Source: Neomoorella carbonis
GTDB lineage: Bacteria > Bacillota > DSM-521 > Neomoorellales > Neomoorellaceae
DNA: 64,000 nt
Direction: 5' to 3'
Assembly: GCF_045278715.1 (NCBI RefSeq)
Contig: NZ_CP136420.1
Coordinates: forward strand, 496,001 to 560,000
The translations under genes and the position numbers were made by a program. Position 1 is the stretch's first letter, and every line of letters starts with the position of its first letter. Positions 14,835 through 24,400 of the stretch are shown one piece after another. The notes beneath the pieces are model-generated. The model was not told the DNA's origin. It worked only from the letters and a program-made list of their open reading frames with translations, and did not search any database.

Positions 14835-15749
14835 ATGTCTTTTACCAACCGGCGCGAGATACTTTTCCTCTACACGGTTAAGGACGCCAACCCCAACGGC
14901 GATCCCCTGAATGAAAACCACCCCCGCTATGACGAGGATACGGAGCAGGTGCTGGTCTCCGATGTCCGCATTAAACGCACGGTGCGGGATGAGTGGGTCC
15001 GGCAAGGCAAAAGAGTTTTTGTAGACGGCGAACCCAAGACTTTGAAGGCCAGATTCGAGGAGTTAAAGGGCGAGACGGGCAAAAAAAGCGGGGAAGAAGT
15101 CATGCGGGAGTGCCTGGATACCAGGTTGTTCGGCGTGACTTTTGCCCTGGGCAACGAATCCTTCTCCTGGACCGGACCGGTGCAGTTTAAATGGGGTCGT
15201 TCCCTCCACGCCGCTACCTTTGAGTTCATCCAGGGCACCTCGGCCTTTGCCACCGAGGGCCGGGGCGACCAAAAGAAGGAGCAGCGCTCTTTCCGCAATG
15301 AGTATAAAGTACCCTTTGCCCTGATCGCCGTTTACGGCATAGCCAACCAGCACGCCGCGCGCGTTACCGGCGCGGATGATGCCGATCTGGAGGCCCTGGC
15401 CGAAGCCCTGTGGCAGGGCACCGACAACCTCATCACCAGGAGTAAAAATGAGCATAAAGCGCGCTTCTACCTGGAGATAAAATACCGCACCGGCTTTGAC
15501 GGCAAAATTGGCGCCCTGGATGAAAAGCTGCTTCTATGCCCGGTGGACGGGCAGGAGCTCACCCACGACCGGCAAAAGGCCCTGCGGCGCCTGGATGAGG
15601 TTATAGTTGACGTCACACCCCTGGTTAATGCTATGGCCGAGAAGAAGGGTGATATTGAAACCGTACGGATTATTAAAGACCGCGAGCTGAGGCTGAAAGG
15701 AGAGGATGGGCTCGAGGCTTTAGGTTTTAGTAATATCGAGTTGAGGTGA
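14835..15749 (+). CDS. cas7: type I-B Cascade backbone Cas7 (Csh2)
   Basis: Cas7 polymerises along the crRNA spacer. The Csh2 signature is present: REILFLYTVKDANPNGDPL (residues about 6-24), DVRIKRTVRDEW, then FGVTFALGN and the SFSWTGPVQFKWGRSL block. The length, 304, is standard. ATAGGAGGTAAATGAGCC precedes the ATG. The TGA stop at 15747-15749 shares bases with the GTG start of cas5. Confidence 0.95.
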   Translation: MSFTNRREILFLYTVKDANPNGDPLNENHPRYDEDTEQVLVSDVRIKRTVRDEWVRQGKRVFVDGEPKTLKARFEELKGETGKKSGEEVMRECLDTRLFGVTFALGNESFSWTGPVQFKWGRSLHAATFEFIQGTSAFATEGRGDQKKEQRSFRNEYKVPFALIAVYGIANQHAARVTGADDADLEALAEALWQGTDNLITRSKNEHKARFYLEIKYRTGFDGKIGALDEKLLLCPVDGQELTHDRQKALRRLDEVIVDVTPLVNAMAEKKGDIETVRIIKDRELRLKGEDGLEALGFSNIELR

Positions 15750-16477
15750 TCGGGGTGGTCCTGGTATTCGACGTTTATGCCGATATGGCCATGTTCAGGA
15801 AGCCGTACACTACAACTTCGCTTGTTTCCTTCCCTTTTCCACCCCCGACGGCAGTGGCCGGCCTCATCGGAGCCATTGCCGGCTTTGACCATGGCGCTGC
15901 CCGGGGTTCCTGGCGGGCGGGTTTCTGGCGTCACCTGTCCGGAACGCAGGTGGCCCTGGGCTTTAAAAAAGCGCCTTCCTGGATGACGACGGCTGTTAAT
16001 ATGATTAAATTCAAGACATCTAATGGCAATATGGGCGAGCACATCCAGGCCAAGCACCAGCTCCTGAAGAAGCCGTCTTATCGCATTTACCTGCGGGGCG
16101 GCGCCGTCTACCCTGAGCTGAAAAGACGCCTGGAAAGGGGAGAGTTTGTTTACACTCCCTACCTGGGTGTGGCCTGGGCCCTGGCAGATGTCGTTTATGG
16201 TGGCGAATTTGCCGAGACAGAAGTTACCGCTGAAAATACCTGGGTGAATACAGTCGTACCTCTCTATGAGGGGGTGCAGGTGGATGTCCTGCGCAGCGGG
16301 GCCGTCCACCGCGAGCTGGTGCCCTATCGCCTGGATGAGGAACGCCGGCTCAAAGAGACTGTAAATGTGGTTTACCTGGATTTTAAAAACAAAGGGCGCC
16401 TGTGGCTAAAAGAAAAAGGAAAATTGCTGGTTTCCCAGGTAGGGGAGGAGAGGGTGGCCTGGTTTGGAACCTGGTGA
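15746..16477 (+). CDS. cas5: type I-B Cascade subunit Cas5
   Basis: Cas5 holds the 5' crRNA handle. The N-terminal Cas5 motif is clear: VFDVYADMAMFRKPYTTTS, then FPFPPPTAVAGLIGAIAG. The length, 243, fits Cas5h/t. GTG at 15746 overlaps the cas7 stop; another GTG at 15755 in the same frame is possible. The last 14 bases overlap the TTG start of cas3. Confidence 0.92.
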   Translation: MIGVVLVFDVYADMAMFRKPYTTTSLVSFPFPPPTAVAGLIGAIAGFDHGAARGSWRAGFWRHLSGTQVALGFKKAPSWMTTAVNMIKFKTSNGNMGEHIQAKHQLLKKPSYRIYLRGGAVYPELKRRLERGEFVYTPYLGVAWALADVVYGGEFAETEVTAENTWVNTVVPLYEGVQVDVLRSGAVHRELVPYRLDEERRLKETVNVVYLDFKNKGRLWLKEKGKLLVSQVGEERVAWFGTW

Positions 16478-18740
16478 AATTTACAGCCACAAAGGTAAGA
16501 AACTGGAGGATCACCTTTTGCGCACAGCCGCCATTGCGTATAAAATGGCGGATTATGTCGGTATTGCCCTTGGCCGGGAAGAACAGGAGGCCTTTCTCCT
16601 GCATGACCTGGCCAAGGCCCACCCCCTCTTTCAACGACGCCTGGCCGGGGAACACATTAGATTCGGCCACGCCGAACCCTCGGCCGCACTTATTTTTGCC
16701 CGGACAGGGAGTCTTATTTGTGCCGAAGCCGTGCGGCGGCACCATACGGCCCTGGAAAATTTGACTGATATAAAGCGGTTCTGGGGCAACTACAATTACA
16801 ACAAATGGAAAGATACGGTTAAAAGGCTGCCCTGGTGGCCGGGAGCTGCCCGGATAGAAAGGGAAATGGGGGGTGGAATTTCCAGGTGGCTTGACCTGCT
16901 GCCAGAAGAGGAGCAGTGGGAGGACCTGATCTTTAGCGGGGTGGAGCTTTATCACCCTGACGGCATAGAAGAGGAAATGGCAGCGGACTGGCTCAAGCTA
17001 AGGTTGCTCTACTCCCTGCTGGTGGCAGCTGACCGCCTGGAGGCGGTGGGTGGTGATGTGGCGAATGTGGTGCTGGCAATAGACAAAGCAAAGTTAGACA
17101 AATATATATCCTCCCTGAGAGGCAGGAAGCTGGCCCAATGGCGCAGCCGGGTGATGGAAGAAGTAGTGGCCAACGCCTTAAATATAATTAAAGAGCCGGG
17201 GGTATATACCCTCACCCTGCCCACCGGGGCCGGCAAAACCCTTACCGGTCTCCAGGCAGCCATGGAGGTTGCCGGGAACTTGAAGGCAGCAAGCATTATT
17301 TATGTGTTGCCTTTTGTAAGCCTGGTGGAACAGAACGCCGCCGTGGCGCGGGAACTCTTCGCCGCCGTCATGGAGGACCACCATCTTAGTTATACAAACC
17401 AAATGGCCGATGAAGGGGCGGAGGACCAGGATCCTAACAGGCGGTTTCTGGCTTTTTACCGTTACTGGCAGGAGCCGGTTATAGTGACCACCCTGGCCAA
17501 ACTATGGGAAGTCCTTTTTTCGCCGCGAGCCAACGACACCATGTCCTTTCACCGCCTGAGCCGGGCCATTGTCATCCTGGATGAACCCCAGTCTATCCCG
17601 GCCACCTGCTGGCAGGGCTTTGGTAAGATGTTGACCCTGTTATCAGAGCGGCTGGGGACCACCTTTATTCTCATGACCGCCACCCAGCCCGGGCTGGCTA
17701 CGGGACAAGAGCTCGTCCCCAGGCCGGTGGTCTTTCCCACTGTGAGGCACGAATTTCACTGGCAGAAAAGCCGGATGTCCCTCGAAGAAGCGGCAGATTT
17801 TCTGGTAGGCAGGGGGGCCTTGACCAGCGATTGTCTTATCGTATTAAATACCCGCGAAGCCGCCCTGCGTATGTACTTGGCCATGAAGAAAAGGGGGGCA
17901 GAGCCTTTCTTTCTTTCGGCCTGGTTGACTCCTGTTCACCGGGAGGAAATATTCCGGGTTTTAAAAGAGAAAGAGCAGAAGGGGGAACCGCGCTGCCTCA
18001 TCGCCACGCAGGTGATAGAGGCGGGTATTGACCTGGATTTTGCCATGGTCTTCCGGGACTTGGGACCTATGGACAGCATCGTCCAGGTAGCCGGTCGCTG
18101 CAATCGCAATGCCGGGCGGCAACGGGGGCAGGTTTATATTGCGGAACTGGTAGATGAAAACGGCAGGAGCTATGCTTCTTACATTTATGACTCGACCCTC
18201 ATAAACCAAACGCGCAATGTTCTAAGGGAACATTTTGATGAAAGGGACTGCGGGGAGATAATTAAAGATTATTTTAGCGCCGTACAAGCGGCCGTGAAAG
18301 AATCAGACCTCTGGCGCAACATCCGTGAGGGTAGATGGGGTGAGTATATCGACCTGTATGTCGAAAAGCGGCCTGATGAAGTGATGCTGGTGGTTGATGA
18401 CGAGGCAGAGGGGGAAGGCGAAAGGCTGCAGGATTTATTGACCGTCATTTGCAGCCCGCTCGGGTCGGAAGATAAAAATAACCTGAAGGCAGTCGAAAAA
18501 AGACGAAGGGCCTTCAGGGAAATTACCAGGCACGCAATATCCGTTCCCAAAAAGTACCTTGAGGAATGGTACCAGCGGGAAGGGGGCATGATTTACGGCC
18601 GGGAGGAACCGTGTATCAGGGAGCTTTTCCCATACCTGTGGCTGGTGCAGGGGGAAGGAATAGGCCGTATTTACCGGCGGGAAACAGGGTTTGTCCCGGT
18701 CAAGATTGCCGCTCTAATAGAGGAGGATGATCATGATTAA
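16464..18740 (+). CDS. cas3: type I-B helicase-nuclease Cas3
   Basis: A full-length Cas3, 758 residues. HD nuclease: SHKGKKLEDHL, LLHDLAKAHPLFQ (about 45-57), HAEPSAA and RRHHT. Helicase: LTLPTGAGKT (about 250-259), VTTLAKLWEVLF, ILDEPQSIP (DExH variant, about 371-379), LMTATQPG, then IATQVIEAGIDLDF and VAGRCNRN (about 543-550). After Cascade binds a protospacer, Cas3 unwinds and degrades the DNA 3' to 5'. The TTG start at 16464 has GGAGGAGAGGG about 10 bases upstream inside cas5. It differs clearly in sequence from the Cas3 at the left edge of the window. Confidence 0.96.
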   Translation: MEPGEIYSHKGKKLEDHLLRTAAIAYKMADYVGIALGREEQEAFLLHDLAKAHPLFQRRLAGEHIRFGHAEPSAALIFARTGSLICAEAVRRHHTALENLTDIKRFWGNYNYNKWKDTVKRLPWWPGAARIEREMGGGISRWLDLLPEEEQWEDLIFSGVELYHPDGIEEEMAADWLKLRLLYSLLVAADRLEAVGGDVANVVLAIDKAKLDKYISSLRGRKLAQWRSRVMEEVVANALNIIKEPGVYTLTLPTGAGKTLTGLQAAMEVAGNLKAASIIYVLPFVSLVEQNAAVARELFAAVMEDHHLSYTNQMADEGAEDQDPNRRFLAFYRYWQEPVIVTTLAKLWEVLFSPRANDTMSFHRLSRAIVILDEPQSIPATCWQGFGKMLTLLSERLGTTFILMTATQPGLATGQELVPRPVVFPTVRHEFHWQKSRMSLEEAADFLVGRGALTSDCLIVLNTREAALRMYLAMKKRGAEPFFLSAWLTPVHREEIFRVLKEKEQKGEPRCLIATQVIEAGIDLDFAMVFRDLGPMDSIVQVAGRCNRNAGRQRGQVYIAELVDENGRSYASYIYDSTLINQTRNVLREHFDERDCGEIIKDYFSAVQAAVKESDLWRNIREGRWGEYIDLYVEKRPDEVMLVVDDEAEGEGERLQDLLTVICSPLGSEDKNNLKAVEKRRRAFREITRHAISVPKKYLEEWYQREGGMIYGREEPCIRELFPYLWLVQGEGIGRIYRRETGFVPVKIAALIEEDDHD

Positions 18741-19245
18741 GGAAAGTCTCCCGCCGGTGAACGGTACCCTCATCTGGTATTACACCATTTGCCCCCGCCA
18801 GGCCTGGTTGATGGCCCGCCAGATGACGCCGGATGAAAATGACGATAATGTTGTCCTGGGCCGTTTCCTGCATGAAAAAGCCTATAGCCGTGACCGGCAC
18901 GAAGTCCAGGTCGGCCATATTAAGATTGACCTGGTACGAGGCCCGCGGGGCGAAGTGGTAATCGGCGAAATTAAAAAATCCAGCCATGCCAGAGAAAGCG
19001 CCCGCCTGCAGCTGAAATATTATCTCTATATCCTCAAAAAGAACTATGGCCTTAATTTAAACGGTGTTTTACTATTTCCCCTGGAAAAGGAAAAAGAAGA
19101 AGTAACCCTCGATGCTGCGGGTATAGAAGAAGTAGAAAGGGCTATAGAAGGCGTGCGCGCGGTAGCAGGTTTGCCCCTGCCACCGCCCCCGGTAAAGACA
19201 AAGTGGTGCCGGCCCTGCGCCTACGCCGAATACTGCTGGGCTTAA
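18733..19245 (+). CDS. cas4: CRISPR adaptation nuclease Cas4
   Basis: A small Cas4 (170 residues) of the RecB/PD-(D/E)XK type with a [4Fe-4S] cluster. One cysteine (YTICPRQAW, about residue 20) and three near the C terminus (KWCRPCAYAEYC) would ligate the cluster. IDLVRG, GEIKKSSH and QLKYYLYIL carry the nuclease D, E-x-K and Q motifs. Cas4 trims prespacers and checks the PAM before Cas1-Cas2 integration. ATG 18733 is preferred over 18727 because GAGGAGG ends 6 bases before it. Its 5' end overlaps cas3 by 8 bases. Confidence 0.94.
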   Translation: MIKESLPPVNGTLIWYYTICPRQAWLMARQMTPDENDDNVVLGRFLHEKAYSRDRHEVQVGHIKIDLVRGPRGEVVIGEIKKSSHARESARLQLKYYLYILKKNYGLNLNGVLLFPLEKEKEEVTLDAAGIEEVERAIEGVRAVAGLPLPPPPVKTKWCRPCAYAEYCWA

Positions 19246-19258
19246 AAAGGGTGAAAGC

Positions 19259-20251
19259 ATGAAGAAATCCATTTATATTCTCAATGACGGCGAGCTAAAA
19301 AGAGAAAGCAACACCCTCTGTTTAATTATGGAGGACGGGAAAAAATTTATCCCCGTCGAGGATGTAAGCGAGCTGCATGTTTTTGGTGAGTTAAACATTA
19401 ATAAACGCCTGCTGGAATTCCTGACCGAGAAAGAAATAATTCTCCATTTTTACAATCACTATAACTATTATGTTGGCAGTTATTACCCGCGGGAGCACTA
19501 TAATTCTGGTTATATGATTGTCAAGCAGGCCGAGCATTACCTGGCCCCTGAACAGCGAATCAAAATCGCCCGGGCATTTGTTACCGGCGCTGTAAAGAAT
19601 ATCAGGCAAGTACTCGTATATTACAAGAACCGTGGCAAAAACTTAAGTGAGACTTTAGAATATATCGACCAGCTCGCTCCTGCCGTTGATAAGGTGAATA
19701 GCATTGAGGAGCTGATGGCCATTGAGGGGAATATCCGGGAAAAGTACTACGGCGCCTTCGATGTTATCATCGGTGATCCCGATTTCGTTTTTAATGAAAG
19801 GAGCAGGAGGCCGCCCCAGAACCAATTAAACGCCCTCATCAGTTTTGGCAACACATTGCTTTATACTACGACTTTGAGCGAAATTTACCGCACCCACCTG
19901 GATCCCAGGATAGGGTTCCTGCACACGTCCAACTTTCGACGGTTTTCCTTAAACCTGGATGTTGCCGAAATATTTAAACCCATCATCGTTGACCGTTTGA
20001 TATTCAACCTGACAGGGAAACGCATGATCAAAAAGAATCATTTCCAAAAAAAGCTGGGGGGCATAATCCTGAACGAAAGCGGGCGGGCGCTTTTTATTAA
20101 AGAATTTGAAGATAAAATTGCCACAACCTTTAAGCACCGGGAACTGGGACGCCATGTTTCTTACCGGCGCCTGATCAGAATGGAACTCTACAAGCTGGAA
20201 AAGCACCTGATAGGCGAAAAAGAATATGAACCTTTCCTTGCCAGGTGGTAA
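19259..20251 (+). CDS. cas1: CRISPR integrase Cas1
   Basis: A 330-residue Cas1 of the I-B type. The N-terminal beta domain begins KSIYILNDGELKRESNTL. The helical catalytic domain has AIEGNIREKYY, then NALISFGNTLLYTT, RIGFLHTSNFRRFSLNLDVA and EIFKPIIVDRLIF, supplying the expected Glu, His and Asp metal ligands. It inserts new spacers at the leader end together with Cas2. ATG at 19259 follows AAAAAGGGTGAAAGC. It is the only cas1 in the window and must serve both effector modules if they share the array. Confidence 0.96.
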   Translation: MKKSIYILNDGELKRESNTLCLIMEDGKKFIPVEDVSELHVFGELNINKRLLEFLTEKEIILHFYNHYNYYVGSYYPREHYNSGYMIVKQAEHYLAPEQRIKIARAFVTGAVKNIRQVLVYYKNRGKNLSETLEYIDQLAPAVDKVNSIEELMAIEGNIREKYYGAFDVIIGDPDFVFNERSRRPPQNQLNALISFGNTLLYTTTLSEIYRTHLDPRIGFLHTSNFRRFSLNLDVAEIFKPIIVDRLIFNLTGKRMIKKNHFQKKLGGIILNESGRALFIKEFEDKIATTFKHRELGRHVSYRRLIRMELYKLEKHLIGEKEYEPFLARW

Positions 20252-20253
20252 AG

Positions 20254-20517
20254 ATGTTTGTGATTGAAGTTTATGACGTTAATGAGAAAAGAGTTGCCAA
20301 AGTTTTAAAGATAAGCAGGAAATACCTTTATTGGGTACAGAACTCCGTCCTGGAGGGTGAGATTTCCGAAGCCAATTATAAAAAATTGAAGATGGAATTG
20401 AAGCGTATTATTAATACCAGCGAGGACTCGGTCATATTTTATACCTTTCGGACTACAAGGTACTCCCAGAGGGAATCCATAGGCATTGTTAAAGGCGGCG
20501 AGAGCAATATTTATTAA
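20254..20517 (+). CDS. cas2: CRISPR adaptation protein Cas2
   Basis: An 87-residue Cas2 with the usual ferredoxin-like pattern: FVIEVYDVNEKRVAKVLKI with the conserved Asp in the first strand, a YLYWVQNSVLEGEIS middle, and VIFYTFRT. Cas2 bridges the two Cas1 dimers. ATG 20254 is chosen because AGGTGG lies 6 bases upstream; a GTG at 20245 inside the end of cas1 would add three residues before the typical beginning. Confidence 0.95.
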   Translation: MFVIEVYDVNEKRVAKVLKISRKYLYWVQNSVLEGEISEANYKKLKMELKRIINTSEDSVIFYTFRTTRYSQRESIGIVKGGESNIY

Positions 20518-20542
20518 CGTCAGGTGGAAAGGAAGAATTTAA

Positions 20543-21286
20543 ATGCAGTTGCAGATCGAACTGGTCGCGTCTAATGGCGATTATGCAGTTTTACCCATTC
20601 ATTATAACTATTTGCTGCAGGGACTTATTTACAGTATGGTCAAGGATAAAATGCCTGAGATACATGCTAAAGGATATGCGGCCGGGGAAAGGATATTGCG
20701 TCTTTTTGTCTTTTCCCGTCTTTTGGGCCGGGTTAAAGCCATAAAAGATGGCAAAATAATATTTGCTTCCCCCCTAAAATTTAAAGTTGGCAGCCCCCTG
20801 GAGCGGTTTATAGAAGTTTTTGCCGAAACAGTGCTCGCCGTAGAAGAAATACGGCTGGGGGATACCATATTCTGGCCTGGGACTATCGCCGTTATACCTG
20901 TGCCGGATTTCAGTACGGGCAAAGCTATAGGCAGGGCCATTTCCCCTGTAACCGTCTATTCCACCCTGCAGGCACCTGATGGAAAAAAGAAGACATATTA
21001 CTATCACCCTGTAGAAAAAGAATTTGGGCAGCAGGTAAAAAATAATCTTCTCAAGAAGGCTGCAGTCCTGGGAATAAACCTGCCGCCGGATATACCCCTA
21101 GAATTACATCCAGTTAACGTAAAGGGGAGCGACCTAAAAGTAGTTTATTATAAGGATACAGTAATCAAAGGCTGGTTGGGCAAATATATGCTGACAGGTG
21201 ATCCGCAGTTAATTAGGCTAGCCTTTAGCGCGGGTATCGGCGCCAAAAATTCCCAGGGTTTTGGTATGCTGGAACCTGTAATTTAA
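20543..21286 (+). CDS. cas6: crRNA-processing endoribonuclease Cas6
   Basis: A 247-residue Cas6. The N-terminal half has IHYNYLLQGLIYSM, holding the likely catalytic histidine region. The C-terminal glycine-rich loop, FSAGIGAKNSQGFGML, is the diagnostic RAMP motif. It cuts the precursor inside each repeat, leaving an 8-base 5' tag that should read ATTGAAAC here. AAAGGAAG lies 8 bases before the ATG. It is the last cas gene and adjoins the leader. Because the III-B module has no processing enzyme, Cas6 presumably supplies crRNA to both complexes. Confidence 0.95.
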   Translation: MQLQIELVASNGDYAVLPIHYNYLLQGLIYSMVKDKMPEIHAKGYAAGERILRLFVFSRLLGRVKAIKDGKIIFASPLKFKVGSPLERFIEVFAETVLAVEEIRLGDTIFWPGTIAVIPVPDFSTGKAIGRAISPVTVYSTLQAPDGKKKTYYYHPVEKEFGQQVKNNLLKKAAVLGINLPPDIPLELHPVNVKGSDLKVVYYKDTVIKGWLGKYMLTGDPQLIRLAFSAGIGAKNSQGFGMLEPVI

Positions 21287-21450
21287 GCAGGAAAAATGTC
21301 GTCGACCTTGAATAATGTAAAAACCTCAGGGGATCGACGACAGTGAAGATATCAAAAAATCCTTGATTTTACTGTATCCTTTACTTTAGATTAAGTTTTT
21401 GCTGGAAATATGCTATAATAAAAAAGCAGCCAAACTAGTATATAAATGGG
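21287..21450 (+). promoter_or_regulatory. CRISPR leader with promoter and dyad
   Basis: The AT-rich 164 bases between cas6 and the first repeat. An extended -10, TGCTATAAT, lies at 21411-21419 with a weak -35 (TTAAGT, 21391-21396). Transcription would start about 25 bases before the first repeat and run through the array on the plus strand. An 8-bp perfect dyad (GTCGTCGA at 21298-21305, TCGACGAC at 21334-21341) flanks a 28-base loop at the cas6 side. The orientation agrees with the repeat ending in ATTGAAAC. Confidence 0.8.
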
Positions 21451-24400
21451 GTTCGCAGCCTACCTATGAGGAATTGAAACCGGCTACCCTTACTTTCGCT
21501 GGCGGAAGTGCCACCGTTCGCAGCCTACCTATGAGGAATTGAAACTCATGCCGGTACCCACACCTCCGTCTGGCTATCACGTTCGCAGCCTACCTATGAG
21601 GAATTGAAACAAGACCATCCGGGAGATCCAGGAATACGAACGGCAGAGGTTCGCAGCCTACCTATGAGGAATTGAAACAAATCCGGTTGTTCCGGGGGAC
21701 TGAGAGCGAAGTGGTTCGCAGCCTACCTATGAGGAATTGAAACCCTGGAGGCCGTGGAAAGCCTGTATATCTACTTCACGTTCGCAGCCTACCTATGAGG
21801 AATTGAAACTACCCAGCATTACTTCACTATGCCTTATCTTTGCTTTGGTTCGCAGCCTACCTATGAGGAATTGAAACGCCGCTTTGCCTCTCCACCTTGC
21901 CCGGACCGTCTCGTTCGCAGCCTACCTATGAGGAATTGAAACGGTAGCGAGAGGGTCAAGGCGCCGGCGGAAATAACGGTTCGCAGCCTACCTATGAGGA
22001 ATTGAAACAGCCCTTGCTTAACACCGCCAGGCCGTGCCTTTACTGTTCGCAGCCTACCTATGAGGAATTGAAACCCGGCGCCCAGAAGCCCATCATTTTG
22101 AGCTTCGGGTTCGCAGCCTACCTATGAGGAATTGAAACCTGCACCAGTTCGCCGGCGTCGCAATTCGTGGTCACGTTCGCAGCCTACCTATGAGGAATTG
22201 AAACAAGAAATTACGTGAAGACAAAGGCTTATCTCAAAGAGAGTTCGCAGCCTACCTATGAGGAATTGAAACGATAGCAGCATCGGTTTCAGGGGTATCG
22301 CGAAGAAGAGTTCGCAGCCTACCTATGAGGAATTGAAACTCCACTTACAGCAATTTCTTCGGGAAATAATAGAGGAGTTCGCAGCCTACCTATGAGGAAT
22401 TGAAACAGGTGATGGACATGCCCGGCCATCTGGAGAAGCGCGTTCGCAGCCTACCTATGAGGAATTGAAACAATCGCAAGGGGATGATATACCAGACCAG
22501 CGACAGGTTCGCAGCCTACCTATGAGGAATTGAAACGTTTATCTCGGTGCATTGCAATAGCGTTGAAAATTCGGGTTCGCAGCCTACCTATGAGGAATTG
22601 AAACGAGCGCATCGGTTTGCCCCGTCTCAACTTCCATTGCGTTCGCAGCCTACCTATGAGGAATTGAAACAAAAGTTTGGCCAAGACGGGGCAATCCTCG
22701 CCGTAAGTTCGCAGCCTACCTATGAGGAATTGAAACATGTTTCGGGATATGAAAGCCGGCCAGCGTAAAGCCCGTTCGCAGCCTACCTATGAGGAATTGA
22801 AACATCCATAGTTCGTGGTCTTCTCTCAGGTCCGGACGCGTTCGCAGCCTACCTATGAGGAATTGAAACAAGAGAGGCCAATAAACAAAGAACCTACTTT
22901 TTAGGGTTCGCAGCCTACCTATGAGGAATTGAAACAAATCCCATGATCTCGGCTACAGTGGCTATAGCTTTTGTTCGCAGCCTACCTATGAGGAATTGAA
23001 ACTCGATAGTTTGCTTACTGATATACTCATATTTACCCTGTTCGCAGCCTACCTATGAGGAATTGAAACTTCTGGCGGCCTGAACAACGCCGCCAGGATT
23101 AACGTGGTTCGCAGCCTACCTATGAGGAATTGAAACTAGGGCAAACCGTATCGGGACTGCTGGTCGTAGACCTGTTCGCAGCCTACCTATGAGGAATTGA
23201 AACCAGTATCAGGGCAAAAGCACCTTTCGTTTAAGGCGCCGGTTCGCAGCCTACCTATGAGGAATTGAAACCCCAAACAGGGCCGGAAATGGCACCGATG
23301 GACGGAGAAGTTCGCAGCCTACCTATGAGGAATTGAAACAAAAGTTTGGCCAAGACGGGGCAATCCTCGCCGTAAGTTCGCAGCCTACCTATGAGGAATT
23401 GAAACAGGAGCATACAGGATTGGCTGGAAGAAGGCGGCGAACGTTCGCAGCCTACCTATGAGGAATTGAAACACCGTACCGGACCCGAAAGGAGAACTGA
23501 GCGAGCCAAGTTCGCAGCCTACCTATGAGGAATTGAAACAAGAAACTCCTGGTAGGTGAGTAACATGCAGCCGAGTTCGCAGCCTACCTATGAGGAATTG
23601 AAACCCCGCTGCCCCTGGGCCTTTTGCCCGTCGAACTTAGTTCGCAGCCTACCTATGAGGAATTGAAACGAGCGTTATATCGACTTTAAGGGCAAGCGGG
23701 GCAAGATGTTCGCAGCCTACCTATGAGGAATTGAAACCCGCGGAGAATTATACCGCAAAGGTCGATCCGGGAGTTCGCAGCCTACCTATGAGGAATTGAA
23801 ACTATCAACGGCATTTTAGAAAGCTGGTATAGGCAAAAGTTCGCAGCCTACCTATGAGGAATTGAAACTAGATAATGCGTCCCACCTGGGAAGAAACCTT
23901 TATGAGTTCGCAGCCTACCTATGAGGAATTGAAACGAGCCTTATCATATTCAAACCTTTTACTCATATAAAGGTTCGCAGCCTACCTATGAGGAATTGAA
24001 ACGCGGCTCAATAAAGAGATCGGCGCCTTTCTGGAAGACGTTCGCAGCCTACCTATGAGGAATTGAAACTGGTCAATGTTATACTTCTGTTTAACGTAAT
24101 TTACGTTCGCAGCCTACCTATGAGGAATTGAAACCACCATAACACAGCATCAAAAAAGCTTCAGCAGTTAAGTTCGCAGCCTACCTATGAGGAATTGAAA
24201 CTTGAGAAACAAAATCGTAATTGGTTGCATGAAGCAAAGTTCGCAGCCTACCTATGAGGAATTGAAACACTAATAAGAAAGAAGATGAGCCTCTAAAACC
24301 TAGCACGTTCGCAGCCTACCTATGAGGAATTGAAACAGGTATCGGTAATCAGTGAGGCATTAGAGCAATATTTGTTCGCAGCCTACCTATGAGGAATTGA

